Assembly (NCBI GenBank): GCA_017465565.1
Contig: JAFTWA010000035.1
Location: 1-64,000, forward strand
Direction of reading: 5' to 3'
From: Tyzzerella sp.
GTDB lineage: Bacteria > Bacillota > Clostridia > Lachnospirales > Lachnospiraceae
Length of the DNA stretch: 64,000 nt
A program made the translations under genes and the position numbers. Every line of letters starts with the position of its first letter. Within the stretch, counting starts at the first letter, position 1. Positions 21,302 through 29,298 of the stretch are shown here, in pieces. The notes below the pieces were generated by a model. It had not been told where the DNA came from, searched no databases, and saw only the letters and a program-made list of their open reading frames with translations.

Positions 21302-21330
21302 TTGACATCAAATTTAATTTGATTTATACT
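21302..21330 (+). promoter_or_regulatory. Early lytic promoter (PR-like) with operator in the spacer
   Basis: TTGACA (21302-21307), 17-nt spacer, TATACT (21325-21330). The palindrome at 21307-21323 fills the spacer, so bound repressor must exclude RNA polymerase. Confidence 0.8.
21307..21323. promoter_or_regulatory. Operator palindrome 1
   Basis: ATCAAATT-T-AATTTGAT, perfect 8-bp arms. A half site AATTTGAT is at 21287-21294. Confidence 0.75.
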
Positions 21331-21375
21331 GTGCAATAGAAACAAAACAAATTGAAATAAAAGGAAGGTGATATA

Positions 21376-21585
21376 GTGGCAGAAATTCAAATTAGTTTAG
21401 CAGCGGCACGAGTAAATGCGGGGCTTACGCAAGACGATGTGGCGAAAAGGATGAAAGTTTCAAAAAACACAGTTGTTGCATGGGAAAAAGGTATGACAGA
21501 ACCTAAGATATCTCAATCAAGAGAGTTAAGTCAGTTATACAATATTCCATTAGACAATATTTTTTTGCCATCGAAATCAAATTAA
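21376..21585 (+). CDS. Cro-like XRE family regulator
   Basis: 69 residues, GTG start after AAAGGAAGGTGA. Single HTH_XRE domain (LTQDDVAKRMKVSKNTVVAW) with no other domain, the typical Cro size. First gene of the rightward early operon. Its last codons and stop overlap a second copy of the operator, suggesting that repressor or Cro also acts behind the gene. Confidence 0.85.
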   Translation: MAEIQISLAAARVNAGLTQDDVAKRMKVSKNTVVAWEKGMTEPKISQSRELSQLYNIPLDNIFLPSKSN

Positions 21586-21592
21586 ATTTGAT
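21576..21592. promoter_or_regulatory. Operator palindrome 2 overlapping the cro stop codon
   Basis: ATCAAATT-A-AATTTGAT, the exact reverse complement of operator 1, about 270 bp downstream. The TAA stop of the Cro-like gene lies inside it. Confidence 0.7.
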
Positions 21593-21643
21593 TGTTAAAA
21601 CCGATGAATACTTCCTAGAAGAATAAGAGAGGGGTGATTAGAG

Positions 21644-21826
21644 GTGAATGAGTACATTAAAGCATTAGAAGGAATTTCTTTTGATGAATGGAAAAAATTG
21701 CGAGAAGGTATGGATTCATATTTTGCACAAAAAAGAAGTGAGCTCGATAAAAATATCAAACTCACTAATGGTGCAGAAACAATCAGCACAATCATCCGTT
21801 CACGATTTGGACAAACATCGGATTGA
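21644..21826 (+). CDS. Small phage protein, unknown
   Basis: 60 residues, ATG after AGAGAGGGGTGATTAGAGGTGA. Helical, charged sequence (MNEYIKALEGISFDEWKKLR). Looks like a small early regulator or helper but matches no family I know. Its end overlaps the convergent minus-strand gene by 35 bp. Confidence 0.55.
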   Translation: MNEYIKALEGISFDEWKKLREGMDSYFAQKRSELDKNIKLTNGAETISTIIRSRFGQTSD

Positions 21827-22037
21827 TTCGCCAGTCATTACCCTTATAGAAGATGTGGATGTAATCAAGACCATAGAAGCTATTAGCAACATCTTCTGGT
21901 CTTTGTACTGGAGCAAAGACAGGTGCTCCTTCTTTCCACCAACAATAAGGTGTTTTTCGCCATTCGCTGATTTGACAATTAGGGTCATCATTCAAACATA
22001 CCCAGTCACCAGCAAGGCAAGCGTAAATTTTAAGCAT
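21792..22037 (-). CDS. Small Trp/Cys-rich phage protein on the opposite strand
   Basis: 81 residues from ATG 22037, with AAAGGTGGTG five nt upstream on the minus strand. Sequence is rich in W, C and Y (GDWVCLNDDPNCQISEW, YCWWKEG). Unknown function. It is the only leftward gene in the early rightward operon, so it may be expressed in the lysogen; a promoter was not clear. Confidence 0.55.
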   Translation of the reverse strand: MLKIYACLAGDWVCLNDDPNCQISEWRKTPYCWWKEGAPVFAPVQRPEDVANSFYGLDYIHIFYKGNDWRINPMFVQIVNG

Positions 22038-22132
22038 ATATTTCACCACCTTTCATCATTATTTCTCTTCCAAGAAATATGTTAAGTGGAAATATATGGA
22101 AAGTCAAGAATAGTGATTAAGGAGGAACTACG

Positions 22133-22324
22133 ATGAACCCACATTTAACACAAGCAGAGCGTGAAGCGTACAAGCGCGGTTATCAACAAGGTGTAAAAGA
22201 AGGAACTAAAAAGTTAATCCTACTTGCACAGTTGATAGTGAACAACACAAATGATTTTGAAGAGTTAGTTATTCAAAATAGTAAGGAAGTCATTGAACTC
22301 AGAAAAATTATGTCAGGAGGTTAA
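22133..22324 (+). CDS. Small helical phage protein, unknown
   Basis: 63 residues, ATG after AAGGAGGAACTACG. Highly charged N-terminal helix (QAEREAYKRGYQQGVKEG) followed by a hydrophobic helix. Common size for early phage helper genes; no family recognised. Ends 1 nt before the broken antirepressor. Confidence 0.6.
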   Translation: MNPHLTQAEREAYKRGYQQGVKEGTKKLILLAQLIVNNTNDFEELVIQNSKEVIELRKIMSGG

Positions 22325-22325
22325 G

Positions 22326-22445
22326 ATGAATCAATTGCAAATTTTCGAAAACAAAGAGTTTGGTCAAATCCGAACAGTACAACTGAATAATGAAACCTAT
22401 TTTGTTGGAAAGGATATTGCAGAAGCATTAGGGTATTCAAATTAG
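22326..22445 (+). pseudogene. Truncated phage antirepressor (Bro-N fragment)
   Basis: Starts MNQLQIFENKEFGQIRTVQ and reaches ETYFVGKDIAEALGYSN then TAG: exactly the first 39 residues of a Bro-N domain. Complete antirepressors are about 250 residues and continue beyond ALGYSN. The following DNA does not resume the domain. The good start and early position suggest a deletion remnant that may still make a short peptide. Confidence 0.75.
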
Positions 22446-22474
22446 CGACAGAGCAGAAAGGAGAGTGAGAGAGG

Positions 22475-22789
22475 GTGGAGGAAACTCAACAATTACAGAT
22501 AAATGAGTTAGTAGAAAAATTATGCCAAACAATCGCAGCTAAGCAAATTCCCAAATTTGCTGATGGGAAAGTACCGATGAAAGTAGCACAACGCGTTACT
22601 GGAAAACACGCTGGATGGATTCAAGCAGGAATTATCATGGGATGGTTTCCTGTAGGGGTGGCAATCAAGAACGACAAGCTTGTAACCAGCATGGACGAGA
22701 TTAAATCGAATGAGCGCATTGATTACACAATTTTTCCTAAAGCGTTTTGGGAACAAACTGGTTATGTCTGGTTAGGCGAAAAAGAGTAG
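22475..22789 (+). CDS. Phage protein, possible HTH/excisionase-like
   Basis: 104 residues with GTG start after GGAGAGTGAGAGAGG. Contains VPMKVAQRVTGKHAGWIQAG, which looks like a helix-turn-helix similar to MerR/excisionase-type DNA binding proteins. Early-operon position would fit an excisionase or replication regulator. The assignment is inference. Confidence 0.6.
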   Translation: MEETQQLQINELVEKLCQTIAAKQIPKFADGKVPMKVAQRVTGKHAGWIQAGIIMGWFPVGVAIKNDKLVTSMDEIKSNERIDYTIFPKAFWEQTGYVWLGEKE

Positions 22790-22806
22790 AAAGGAGGAAC
22801 AAGCCT

Positions 22807-22887
22807 ATTACATACAAAGAATGGCTACGCACTAAGCGTAACAGAAACAGAAGTAGAAAGAGAAAGGAGAAGAGACGTGAAAAATGA
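22807..22887 (+). CDS. Possible 26-residue very basic peptide with ATT start
   Basis: Frame ITYKEWLRTKRNRNRSRKRK then EKRREK. AAAGGAGG lies 9 nt before an ATT codon and there is no ATG, GTG or TTG in frame. Its stop overlaps the next start in ATGA, the usual sign of coupled translation. About half the residues are Arg or Lys. Translation is uncertain. Confidence 0.3.
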   Translation: MTYKEWLRTKRNRNRSRKRKEKRREK

Positions 22888-23138
22888 TTTGGAGAAAAGC
22901 AGCTAATATCGTGCAGATTATCGGCGGAGCAGTTGCAGTATGTGCATTGCTTATGGTCGACAATATTTCAATTAGCACGGAGTATATTGCACAGAAAGTT
23001 GTACTGGGATGTGTAATTGTTGTTGTCGGTTTATTCTGGGAGAATATTCTCGGTGAGTTACAACATGCGAGATACAAGAAGAGAATCTGCAGATACAGAG
23101 ACAAAGGAAAGAAGCGTAGAAAGAAGAAGAGCGCATAA
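22884..23138 (+). CDS. Small membrane protein with basic tail
   Basis: 84 residues. Two hydrophobic helices (about 7-25 and 38-53) followed by a strongly basic C-terminus (KGKKRRKKKSA). Start overlaps the preceding reading frame in ATGA. Could be a superinfection-exclusion or early membrane protein; there is no family match from memory. Confidence 0.5.
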   Translation: MIWRKAANIVQIIGGAVAVCALLMVDNISISTEYIAQKVVLGCVIVVVGLFWENILGELQHARYKKRICRYRDKGKKRRKKKSA

Positions 23139-23209
23139 GGTCGAGGAAACCATTAAGCGCTCAAGTAAAAAGTCAATTTTATTATTACAGAAAGAAGGTA
23201 AAAAGTCAA

Positions 23210-23506
23210 ATGATAGAAGTAAATAAAAATGGTGTAAAAATTGATTTTCAGGGAGATGTTCCTGGATTTACTACAGAGGTAACAATGTTTTTAAGAGCAG
23301 CAAGGGAAGTATTGGCCGAAAAAGTGGGAAATGAAATTGCAGATAAACTTTTGAATCAAGCAGTTCGTCTCTCAAGAATGAGTGTGCAGGAATTAGAAAA
23401 AGAGGTAGCACGCTCCAAAGCTGAGTTATTTGCCCGAATATTTTTCGGGGGGGGGCACAAAGATAGCCCTAGCAGCGTAGGAGGACAGAATGATGGCAAT
23501 GTATAG
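23210..23506 (+). CDS. Phage protein of unknown function containing a 9-G tract
   Basis: 98 residues (MIEVNKNGVKIDFQGDVPGF at the start), mostly helical. Bases 23447-23455 are nine G in a row, coding FFGGGH near residue 80. Gain or loss of one G would end the protein within about 6-11 codons, so only the tail changes. Overlaps the next gene by 17 nt. Confidence 0.6.
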   Translation: MIEVNKNGVKIDFQGDVPGFTTEVTMFLRAAREVLAEKVGNEIADKLLNQAVRLSRMSVQELEKEVARSKAELFARIFFGGGHKDSPSSVGGQNDGNV

Positions 23507-23690
23507 AACATGTCCGCTGTGTGGAAATAATTTAGACCCAGGAGAAAGATGCGACTGCCAAGAACAGAAAGAAAATGAAAGGCATGAAAGAAATAGTTTA
23601 TGTAGGGATTGGACCCGAGAAAGGGAATGTGATAGAAGCGGAGCAGGCATACCAGTATGCGTTGGAAAGATGCTTGCATGGAACAACTGA
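23490..23690 (+). CDS. Small zinc-ribbon phage protein
   Basis: 66 residues with RTCPLCGNNLDPGERCDC, a four-cysteine zinc ribbon common in short early phage proteins. The end overlaps the next gene by about 115 bp in another frame; the last 30 residues look like frame overrun, so the original protein may have been shorter. Confidence 0.5.
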   Translation: MMAMYRTCPLCGNNLDPGERCDCQEQKENERHERNSLCRDWTRERECDRSGAGIPVCVGKMLAWNN

Positions 23691-23772
23691 GGACCAGCAG
23701 GAGTTTAAGAAAATGTTAGTTGACTGGTTCTATTCAGGAAATTTTATTAAGGAGGAAATATCAAATGAATGA
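23575..23772 (+). CDS. Small phage protein, unknown
   Basis: 65 residues; core KEIVYVGIGPEKGNVIEAEQ and DWFYSGNFIKEE. The composition is protein-like and its stop overlaps the next start. A later ATG (residue 4, MKEIVYVG) may be the true start. Unknown function; a similar small gene often precedes phage recombination modules. Confidence 0.55.
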   Translation: MKGMKEIVYVGIGPEKGNVIEAEQAYQYALERCLHGTTEDQQEFKKMLVDWFYSGNFIKEEISNE

Positions 23773-24628
23773 AATGATGGTACAAAATGGCAGTTCTCTT
23801 TCAGAAAGAAGAACGCAAACAGAAATGATGGTCAGCAGACAGGCGCAGGAAGTACAAGCTGCCATGGTTATCGCAAAACGCTTTCCACGAGACGAAGTGG
23901 ACAGTTATAACCGCATTATGAATTCTTGCAAAAGAAAATCTCTAGCAGAGGCTGCTATGTATGAATATCCGAGAGGTGGGCAGAAAGTAACAGGGCCGTC
24001 TATTAGACTTGCAGAGGCTATGGCTCAGAATTGGGGAAATATTGATTTAGGAATCATTGAATTAGAACAGAAGAATGGAGAATCGCAGGTTATGGCGTAT
24101 GCGTGGGATTTGGAAACAAATACAAGACAGACCAAGATTTTCAGCGTGCCACATGTGAGAGGCACAAAAAAAGGTAATGTCCCTTTGACGGATCCGCGAG
24201 ATATTTATGAGATGGTGGCAAATCAAGGAGCACGAAGATTAAGAGCATGTATTTTAGGAATTATTCCAGGAGATGTTCAGGAAGCAGCAATTAAGCAGTG
24301 CGAAGAAACCATGGCAAGTGGTGAGAAGAAACCGATTATCGATATTGTAAGGGAAATGGCTGCTATTTTCCAGAATGAGTTTGGAGTTCCTCTGGAAGCA
24401 ATTGAGAAATATATCGGATGTAAATCAGAAGCGTTTAGTATGAATGACTTGGTACGACTAAAGAAAATTTACCGCTCTCTTCATGATGGAATGGCAAAGA
24501 GAGAAGATTATTTCGAACTAGCAGTTCCAGTAGAATCTTCCGAGGTGACGGATCCATTTGCAACAGAAAAGAATGCGGAGAAAGAGGAGAAGACAGGTGC
24601 TGAGAAGGATACAGTTGAATCAGAGTAA
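23765..24628 (+). CDS. Phage recombination-module protein, candidate single-strand annealing partner
   Basis: 287 residues from ATG 23765 with AAGGAGGAAATATCAA upstream. Conserved-looking segments: AAMVIAKRFPRDEVDSYNRI, YPRGGQKVTGPSIRLAEAMA, AYAWDLETNTRQTKIF, ANQGARRLRACILGI. This protein type is widespread in phages, usually as hypothetical. It is immediately followed by an RecE-like nuclease, the position normally taken by RecT/Bet, so I infer an annealing role. It is not recognisably RecT, Erf or Red-beta. Acidic C-terminal tail as in many ssDNA-binding proteins. Confidence 0.75.
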   Translation: MNEMMVQNGSSLSERRTQTEMMVSRQAQEVQAAMVIAKRFPRDEVDSYNRIMNSCKRKSLAEAAMYEYPRGGQKVTGPSIRLAEAMAQNWGNIDLGIIELEQKNGESQVMAYAWDLETNTRQTKIFSVPHVRGTKKGNVPLTDPRDIYEMVANQGARRLRACILGIIPGDVQEAAIKQCEETMASGEKKPIIDIVREMAAIFQNEFGVPLEAIEKYIGCKSEAFSMNDLVRLKKIYRSLHDGMAKREDYFELAVPVESSEVTDPFATEKNAEKEEKTGAEKDTVESE

Positions 24629-25349
24629 TTATTATTCACCAAAGGCAAACGAACAGTATTTCTCAGTATCTCAGTATAAGGATTTTATAAAGTGCGAGGC
24701 TATGGCCATGGCGAAAATCTCTGGTGTGTACAAGCCAGAGATGACTAGAGCCATGCTGATAGGTTCTTTCGTAGATGCTTATTTTGAAGGAACTATAGAG
24801 CAGTTCATACAGGAGAATCCAGCAGTGTTTACTCGCAAGCAGGAACTGAGAAGTGAGTTCCGTAAGGCAAACGAAATCATATCCAGAATAAAGAATGATG
24901 AATTGTTTATGCGTTTTATGTCGGGAGATAAGCAGCGTATTATGACATTCGAATTATTCGGAGTGCCATGGAAGATGAAAATGGACAGTTATCTGCAGCA
25001 TATCTGCATTACAGATTTGAAGGTGGTTGCAAATTACAGAAGCCTTCCTTACTGGAGATATGATCTGCAGGGAGCATTGTACCAGAAGGGAGTAGAAATT
25101 GTTACAGGAGAACAACTTCCTTTTTATTTAGCGGTAGCAACAAAAGAGCGTGTTATTGATTTGGATATCTTCCAGATTCCGCAGCCGTCACTTGATATGG
25201 GTTTGAATGAAGTGGCTGTAAATATCGGTCATTTTGCGGAAGTGAAGGCTGGGTATGTAGAGCCGACATACTGTGGAAAATGCGATTATTGCAAGAGCAT
25301 TAAAGCAGCGAAGATAAGAAACTATAACGAACTTTTGGAGGTAACGTAA
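24615..25349 (+). CDS. PD-(D/E)XK nuclease, DUF3799 / RecE-like exonuclease
   Basis: 244 residues from TTG 24615 (GAGAAGG upstream); the frame is open further left but overlaps the previous gene. Nuclease core: FVDAYFEG, KMKMDSYLQHICITDLK with the D...DxK catalytic pattern, and QGALYQKG, all typical of DUF3799 phage exonucleases. C-terminal CGKCDYCKS could bind zinc or an iron-sulphur cluster with an upstream Cys. Likely produces 3' single-stranded ends for recombination with the upstream partner. Confidence 0.82.
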   Translation: MNQSNYYSPKANEQYFSVSQYKDFIKCEAMAMAKISGVYKPEMTRAMLIGSFVDAYFEGTIEQFIQENPAVFTRKQELRSEFRKANEIISRIKNDELFMRFMSGDKQRIMTFELFGVPWKMKMDSYLQHICITDLKVVANYRSLPYWRYDLQGALYQKGVEIVTGEQLPFYLAVATKERVIDLDIFQIPQPSLDMGLNEVAVNIGHFAEVKAGYVEPTYCGKCDYCKSIKAAKIRNYNELLEVT

Positions 25350-26905
25350 TGAAACTGATAAAAATACTCAGTGACCGTATTCAAATTAAGACGGACCGTT
25401 TCGAATTTGTCAATACAAGATTAAATGATTTGTTTCTTGTAAGTGATGAAGAAGTAAGTCTTGTTACCACTGTAATATCCATCGCAGATAACGATACAGC
25501 TGGTTGTATCGGTGAAGAGGACTATATTTTTGAGAATGACAGTGTGAAAGTAATTGAGTGTTCCATCATTGGAAGTGTTCGAAATGGAATGTTCAGCAAG
25601 GCTATTGATAAGTACCCAACTACAAATATCAAATGCCGTGAGATAACGGCAGATGAATTCGCCGGAATGCTTCATGGCTATGAAGGAAACGGATTCTGTA
25701 TTGGAAATTATAAAGCGTACAATTGTCCTGCATATGTGGATGGAAACAAATTCTTTCAGAGGCACGCATGTATTGTAGGTAATACTGGTTCTGGTAAATC
25801 AGAAACTGTAACCAAGATATTGGAAGAGACCAGCAAACTAAAAGGTGCAAATGTGATAGTCTTTGATGTCCATGGCGAATACAGAAAACTCTCCTATGTA
25901 CGAAATATCACAATCGGAAGAGATTTCCCATTTCCAATCTGGATGTTTGGGTTTTCTGATATGGTGACTAACATTTTGAAGATAAGAGAAGAAACAGCTT
26001 CTGTTGTGATGTCTGCACTTCGTAAATGCTATTACACAATTTGTAAGAATCCTAAAGAAAATAAACCAGTATATTTTGATTTTGATGTCATGCTTGAAAT
26101 GATGAAGCAGCTGAATGAAGAGCAGATTATGACTGGCGAAATATATAAGACTGGAGAAAAAGCAGGAACACCTAAGATGGCAAAAGGAGATTATTACGGC
26201 AAGCTTTCAGGAGTCATTAATACAATGACTGATAAAAGACTGGACAGTAGATACGAATTTCTATTTGCGTCAAGCCTGCAGTCTTATGTCATTAAAGTGA
26301 TTAAAGCACTCATGGAAAATGATAAACCTGTTAAGAACATTGATTTGTCTGATATTCCACATGATGTGGCCATATCCATTATCGGCGTGATTACAAAACT
26401 TGTGTATGAAGTACATCGGATGTTCGAACCTGAGGAACTATGTCCAATTACTCTGGTATGTGACGAAGCACATGTGTACATTCCAAATAACTTTCAATTA
26501 TCTGCATCAGAAAAGCGTATGGTGGAAGTGTTTGAGGATATAGCAAAGGAAGGTCGTAAATTTGGTTTCTCGCTGTTTGTAGCAAGTCAGAGACCATCAG
26601 AACTAAATAAGACAATTATGGCGCAATGCGCGAACTTTATCGTTTCAAAACTGAATAATGAAAACGATAAATCGATGATAAAAGGAATGCTTCCTGACGG
26701 AAATGAAAGTGTCATTGATGCGACAACAACATTTAGTCCAGGGGAAGTATTGGTTATTGGTGATTCGGTACCTATTCCATTAAAGATACAGGTTTCTCTT
26801 GCAAAAGAAAGACCAGAGTCAAGAACAATCGATTTCTGGGACAGATGGAAGCAAGGCACAAAAGTCAACTTGGAACAAGGTATTGAAGATTATATGAATT
26901 TATAA
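25349..26905 (+). CDS. HerA/DUF87-type hexameric ATPase
   Basis: 518 residues. N-terminal beta-barrel-like domain, then RecA-like ATPase with Walker A GNTGSGKSETVTK near residue 146, VFDVHGEYRKL, Walker B TLVCDEAHVYIP and the sensor SLFVASQRPSELNK. This matches HerA/VirB4-type DNA pumps. HerA normally works with the NurA nuclease in end resection; here its neighbour is a RecE-like nuclease. Start overlaps the nuclease stop by one base, so they are coupled. Confidence 0.85.
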   Translation: MKLIKILSDRIQIKTDRFEFVNTRLNDLFLVSDEEVSLVTTVISIADNDTAGCIGEEDYIFENDSVKVIECSIIGSVRNGMFSKAIDKYPTTNIKCREITADEFAGMLHGYEGNGFCIGNYKAYNCPAYVDGNKFFQRHACIVGNTGSGKSETVTKILEETSKLKGANVIVFDVHGEYRKLSYVRNITIGRDFPFPIWMFGFSDMVTNILKIREETASVVMSALRKCYYTICKNPKENKPVYFDFDVMLEMMKQLNEEQIMTGEIYKTGEKAGTPKMAKGDYYGKLSGVINTMTDKRLDSRYEFLFASSLQSYVIKVIKALMENDKPVKNIDLSDIPHDVAISIIGVITKLVYEVHRMFEPEELCPITLVCDEAHVYIPNNFQLSASEKRMVEVFEDIAKEGRKFGFSLFVASQRPSELNKTIMAQCANFIVSKLNNENDKSMIKGMLPDGNESVIDATTTFSPGEVLVIGDSVPIPLKIQVSLAKERPESRTIDFWDRWKQGTKVNLEQGIEDYMNL

Positions 26906-26924
26906 ATCAAGGAGGAATAAGAAA

Positions 26925-27353
26925 ATGAAACACATTAATTTGGAAACCTTTGCAGGTGGAGCATTCACGGAACAGATTAACCGTGCAATTGAAGAAGTAA
27001 CTAAAAACATTCAGGACCCGAATACAGAGGATAAAAAGGTCCGCAAGATTACAGTTACTATTGGTTTTAAACCAAATGCACAGAGAAATTTCTCAACTAT
27101 CGGCATTGAGACAAAAGTTTCATTAGCACAGACACTTGGTGTTGTTACGGCAATGAGCATGGGAAAAGACCTTAAAACAGGAGATGTAGACGTAATCGAG
27201 ATTGGAAACCAAATTCCAGGTCAATTGTCTATGAATGACATGCAGCCAAATATCCAAAATGTCGGCGGACACGATGTGGATTTAAGCACGGGTGAAATTC
27301 TGGAAGAAACACCTATGGAAAACAAAGTTATCAATTTAAGAAAGAATGCGTAG
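26925..27353 (+). CDS. Phage replication/recombination-associated protein, unknown
   Basis: 142 residues, GGAGGAATAAGAAA ribosome site. Starts MKHINLETFAGGAFTEQINR and contains KKVRKITVTIGFKPNAQRNF, a beta-rich segment. Always-adjacent small protein in this type of module; function unknown. Downstream gene is DUF2303. Confidence 0.7.
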   Translation: MKHINLETFAGGAFTEQINRAIEEVTKNIQDPNTEDKKVRKITVTIGFKPNAQRNFSTIGIETKVSLAQTLGVVTAMSMGKDLKTGDVDVIEIGNQIPGQLSMNDMQPNIQNVGGHDVDLSTGEILEETPMENKVINLRKNA

Positions 27354-27366
27354 GAGGTATAGAAAA

Positions 27367-28110
27367 ATGATGGAAGGTTTAAGAGAAGCATTAGCTTATA
27401 TTGTAGGATTAGGAAAAGAGGCAGAAGTGCCAAAGGTGATTGAAATTGCAGGGAAGACATACTGTGACAAGTCACTTAACCGCTATGGAAAAGAAGATTT
27501 AGCAGATGCAATCACAGCAAATACTTTATCTGCAGTAGTGGATTATATCAAACAGAAACAAGATGAACTTCGTGATTCCATGATTTTACATATTGAAAGT
27601 CCAACACAGGTGCGTTTATATTCGGGACTTTTGAATGAAAAGAGAAGAGAAACATTATTTAAAACGAATGCCATTGTTAATGAGTTTTCATTTGATAAAT
27701 GGTATGACCAGGAACGATTCTTAATTGAGCTTCAGGCGAATTTTATCGACACAGATGATCTGAAAGTTATTATGCAGGTTGCAGGAAACATTCAGGCAGG
27801 AACAACGGCGAATTATGGCGACGATGGTGTAAGCCAGAAAACAACCATTAAGACAGGTATTTCAAATAATGCAGATGTAATCGTTCCAAATCCTGTCAGA
27901 CTAAGACCATTCCGTACATTCCATGAAATTGCGCAGCCACAGAGCGGATATGTATTCCGTATTAAAGATGATAATGGAAAGCCATACTTCAAATTAGTAG
28001 AAGCTGAAGGTGGTGTTTGGAAGAATGGTGCAATGAAAGAAATCAAAAATTACTTTGAGTTCGAATTAGCAGAAGAACTCAAACAGTATAACATTACTGT
28101 TATTGCTTAG
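27367..28110 (+). CDS. DUF2303 (YfdQ-like) phage protein
   Basis: 247 residues from ATG 27367, with TAGGAGG 10 nt upstream; an earlier ATG at 27346 lies before that ribosome site. The C-terminal half (VPNPVRLRPFRTFHEIAQPQ, PYFKLVEAEGG) is typical of DUF2303. YfdQ-like proteins occur in early operons; the biochemical role is unknown. Confidence 0.8.
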   Translation: MMEGLREALAYIVGLGKEAEVPKVIEIAGKTYCDKSLNRYGKEDLADAITANTLSAVVDYIKQKQDELRDSMILHIESPTQVRLYSGLLNEKRRETLFKTNAIVNEFSFDKWYDQERFLIELQANFIDTDDLKVIMQVAGNIQAGTTANYGDDGVSQKTTIKTGISNNADVIVPNPVRLRPFRTFHEIAQPQSGYVFRIKDDNGKPYFKLVEAEGGVWKNGAMKEIKNYFEFELAEELKQYNITVIA

Positions 28111-28229
28111 TGTATCTCTTTGTAGCAAGGATAAATAATATATCACAAATACCTTGCTGAAAGTCATTGCAATGCCTCCTGCTGAATGGTGGGAGGCAAA
28201 AAAATAAGAAAGAAGAGTAGGTGGTAGTT

Positions 28230-29111
28230 ATGCCTAGACCTCAGAAAGAGGGCATAGATTACTTTCCTTTCGATGTCGGTTTTTTTGATGATAAGGAGAA
28301 GATAAAGCCTGTAATAGCGAGATTTGCTGCTGATGGTGTTGCTCTCCTTTTATATCTGTACTGTGAAATCTACAAGAATGGTTATTACATAAAAGTAGAT
28401 GATGATTTCGTTGACATTATCAGTATGGATTTGAGAATGAATAAAAAGAAAATCAGACAGATGTTGGCATACTTTATTAAACGGTCACTGTTCGATGACA
28501 AACTTTTTAGTACGGTCACTGTATTGACATCTGGGAGCATACAAAGAAGGTATATGTTTGCCGTGAAAGAACGTGCAAGGAAGAACTGTGCTCCAATATT
28601 GGTGAAAAAAGAATACTGGTTAATACCTGAAAAAGACATTCCAGAAGTGAATGTGAGGATAGAAAATGTATTAACCTCTATTAAAGTTATCCATTTTTTC
28701 GATATTCCAAGGAAAAACGAAGTTATTCCAAGGAAAAACAATAGTAATTCCGTGGAAAACGCCCTAAAGGAAAGTAAAGAAAAGAATAATACATACATAT
28801 ATTTTAGCTCTCCGCTCCTTGACAGTAGTTTTGGGTTGTATGTGATGTCAAGAAGACAGAATGGGGATGCTCTTTCTGGGGAACAGATTCAGTTATTGAA
28901 GGAAGAGCTTCTTTCGCTGTCTTCGGATGAAGAGGAGCAGATTGCAATTGTCAAGAAAGCTACTGTAAGTGGTTGGAAGAGTTTTTATCCTTTGTCAAAG
29001 AAGAAAAATGGTGGGAAATCGCAACCGAAGAAAACAAATAAATTCGATAACTTCAAAGGTAGGAGTTATGACTATGACAAATTAGAACGACAATTGTTAG
29101 GAGTTGAATAA
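28230..29111 (+). CDS. DUF4373 phage replisome-organiser-like protein
   Basis: 293 residues from ATG 28230. The N-terminal Lin1244/Lin1753-like winged-helix domain is clear (MPRPQKEGIDYFPFDVGFFD, LLLYLYCEIYKNGYYIKV). The middle is a low-complexity linker (RKNEVIPRKNNSNS) and the C-terminal 80 residues include SGWKSFYPLSKKKNGG. Such proteins act as origin-binding primosome organisers. No separate DnaC-like loader was found. The A/T-rich linker may hold the origin as in related phages. Confidence 0.8.
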   Translation: MPRPQKEGIDYFPFDVGFFDDKEKIKPVIARFAADGVALLLYLYCEIYKNGYYIKVDDDFVDIISMDLRMNKKKIRQMLAYFIKRSLFDDKLFSTVTVLTSGSIQRRYMFAVKERARKNCAPILVKKEYWLIPEKDIPEVNVRIENVLTSIKVIHFFDIPRKNEVIPRKNNSNSVENALKESKEKNNTYIYFSSPLLDSSFGLYVMSRRQNGDALSGEQIQLLKEELLSLSSDEEEQIAIVKKATVSGWKSFYPLSKKKNGGKSQPKKTNKFDNFKGRSYDYDKLERQLLGVE

Positions 29112-29113
29112 GC

Positions 29114-29293
29114 ATGAACGAATTGAGAGTAATTAGGAACATAAGAGGCGGTTCTGCAAAATGGAATGAAGAGGGCCGATTAGAACTTGCCAACTTATTA
29201 GTGAAGGCTGGATATGAAGTGAAGATTGATTATCGTCCAGTTCCTAATGATACAAAAGGTAAGAAGGAATATGTGATTTGTTTTAAGGAGTAG
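29114..29293 (+). CDS. Small phage protein, unknown
   Basis: 59 residues, MNELRVIRNIRGGSAKWNEE at the start and a beta-strand end KKEYVICFKE. Follows the replication protein by 2 nt. Likely real because the operon is tightly packed; no known family. Confidence 0.6.
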   Translation: MNELRVIRNIRGGSAKWNEEGRLELANLLVKAGYEVKIDYRPVPNDTKGKKEYVICFKE

Positions 29294-29298
29294 ATGGT

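Noticed and set aside
23067-23226. Charged reading frame MRDTRRESADTETKERSVER overlapping two genes
   Set aside because: No ribosome site, and it overlaps the membrane protein gene over most of its length.
28120-28205. Two hairpins (AGCAAGG/CCTTGCT and GCCTCC/GGAGGC) before the replication gene
   Set aside because: The second is followed by A, not T, on the transcribed strand, so it is not a terminator; no known riboswitch pattern was seen.
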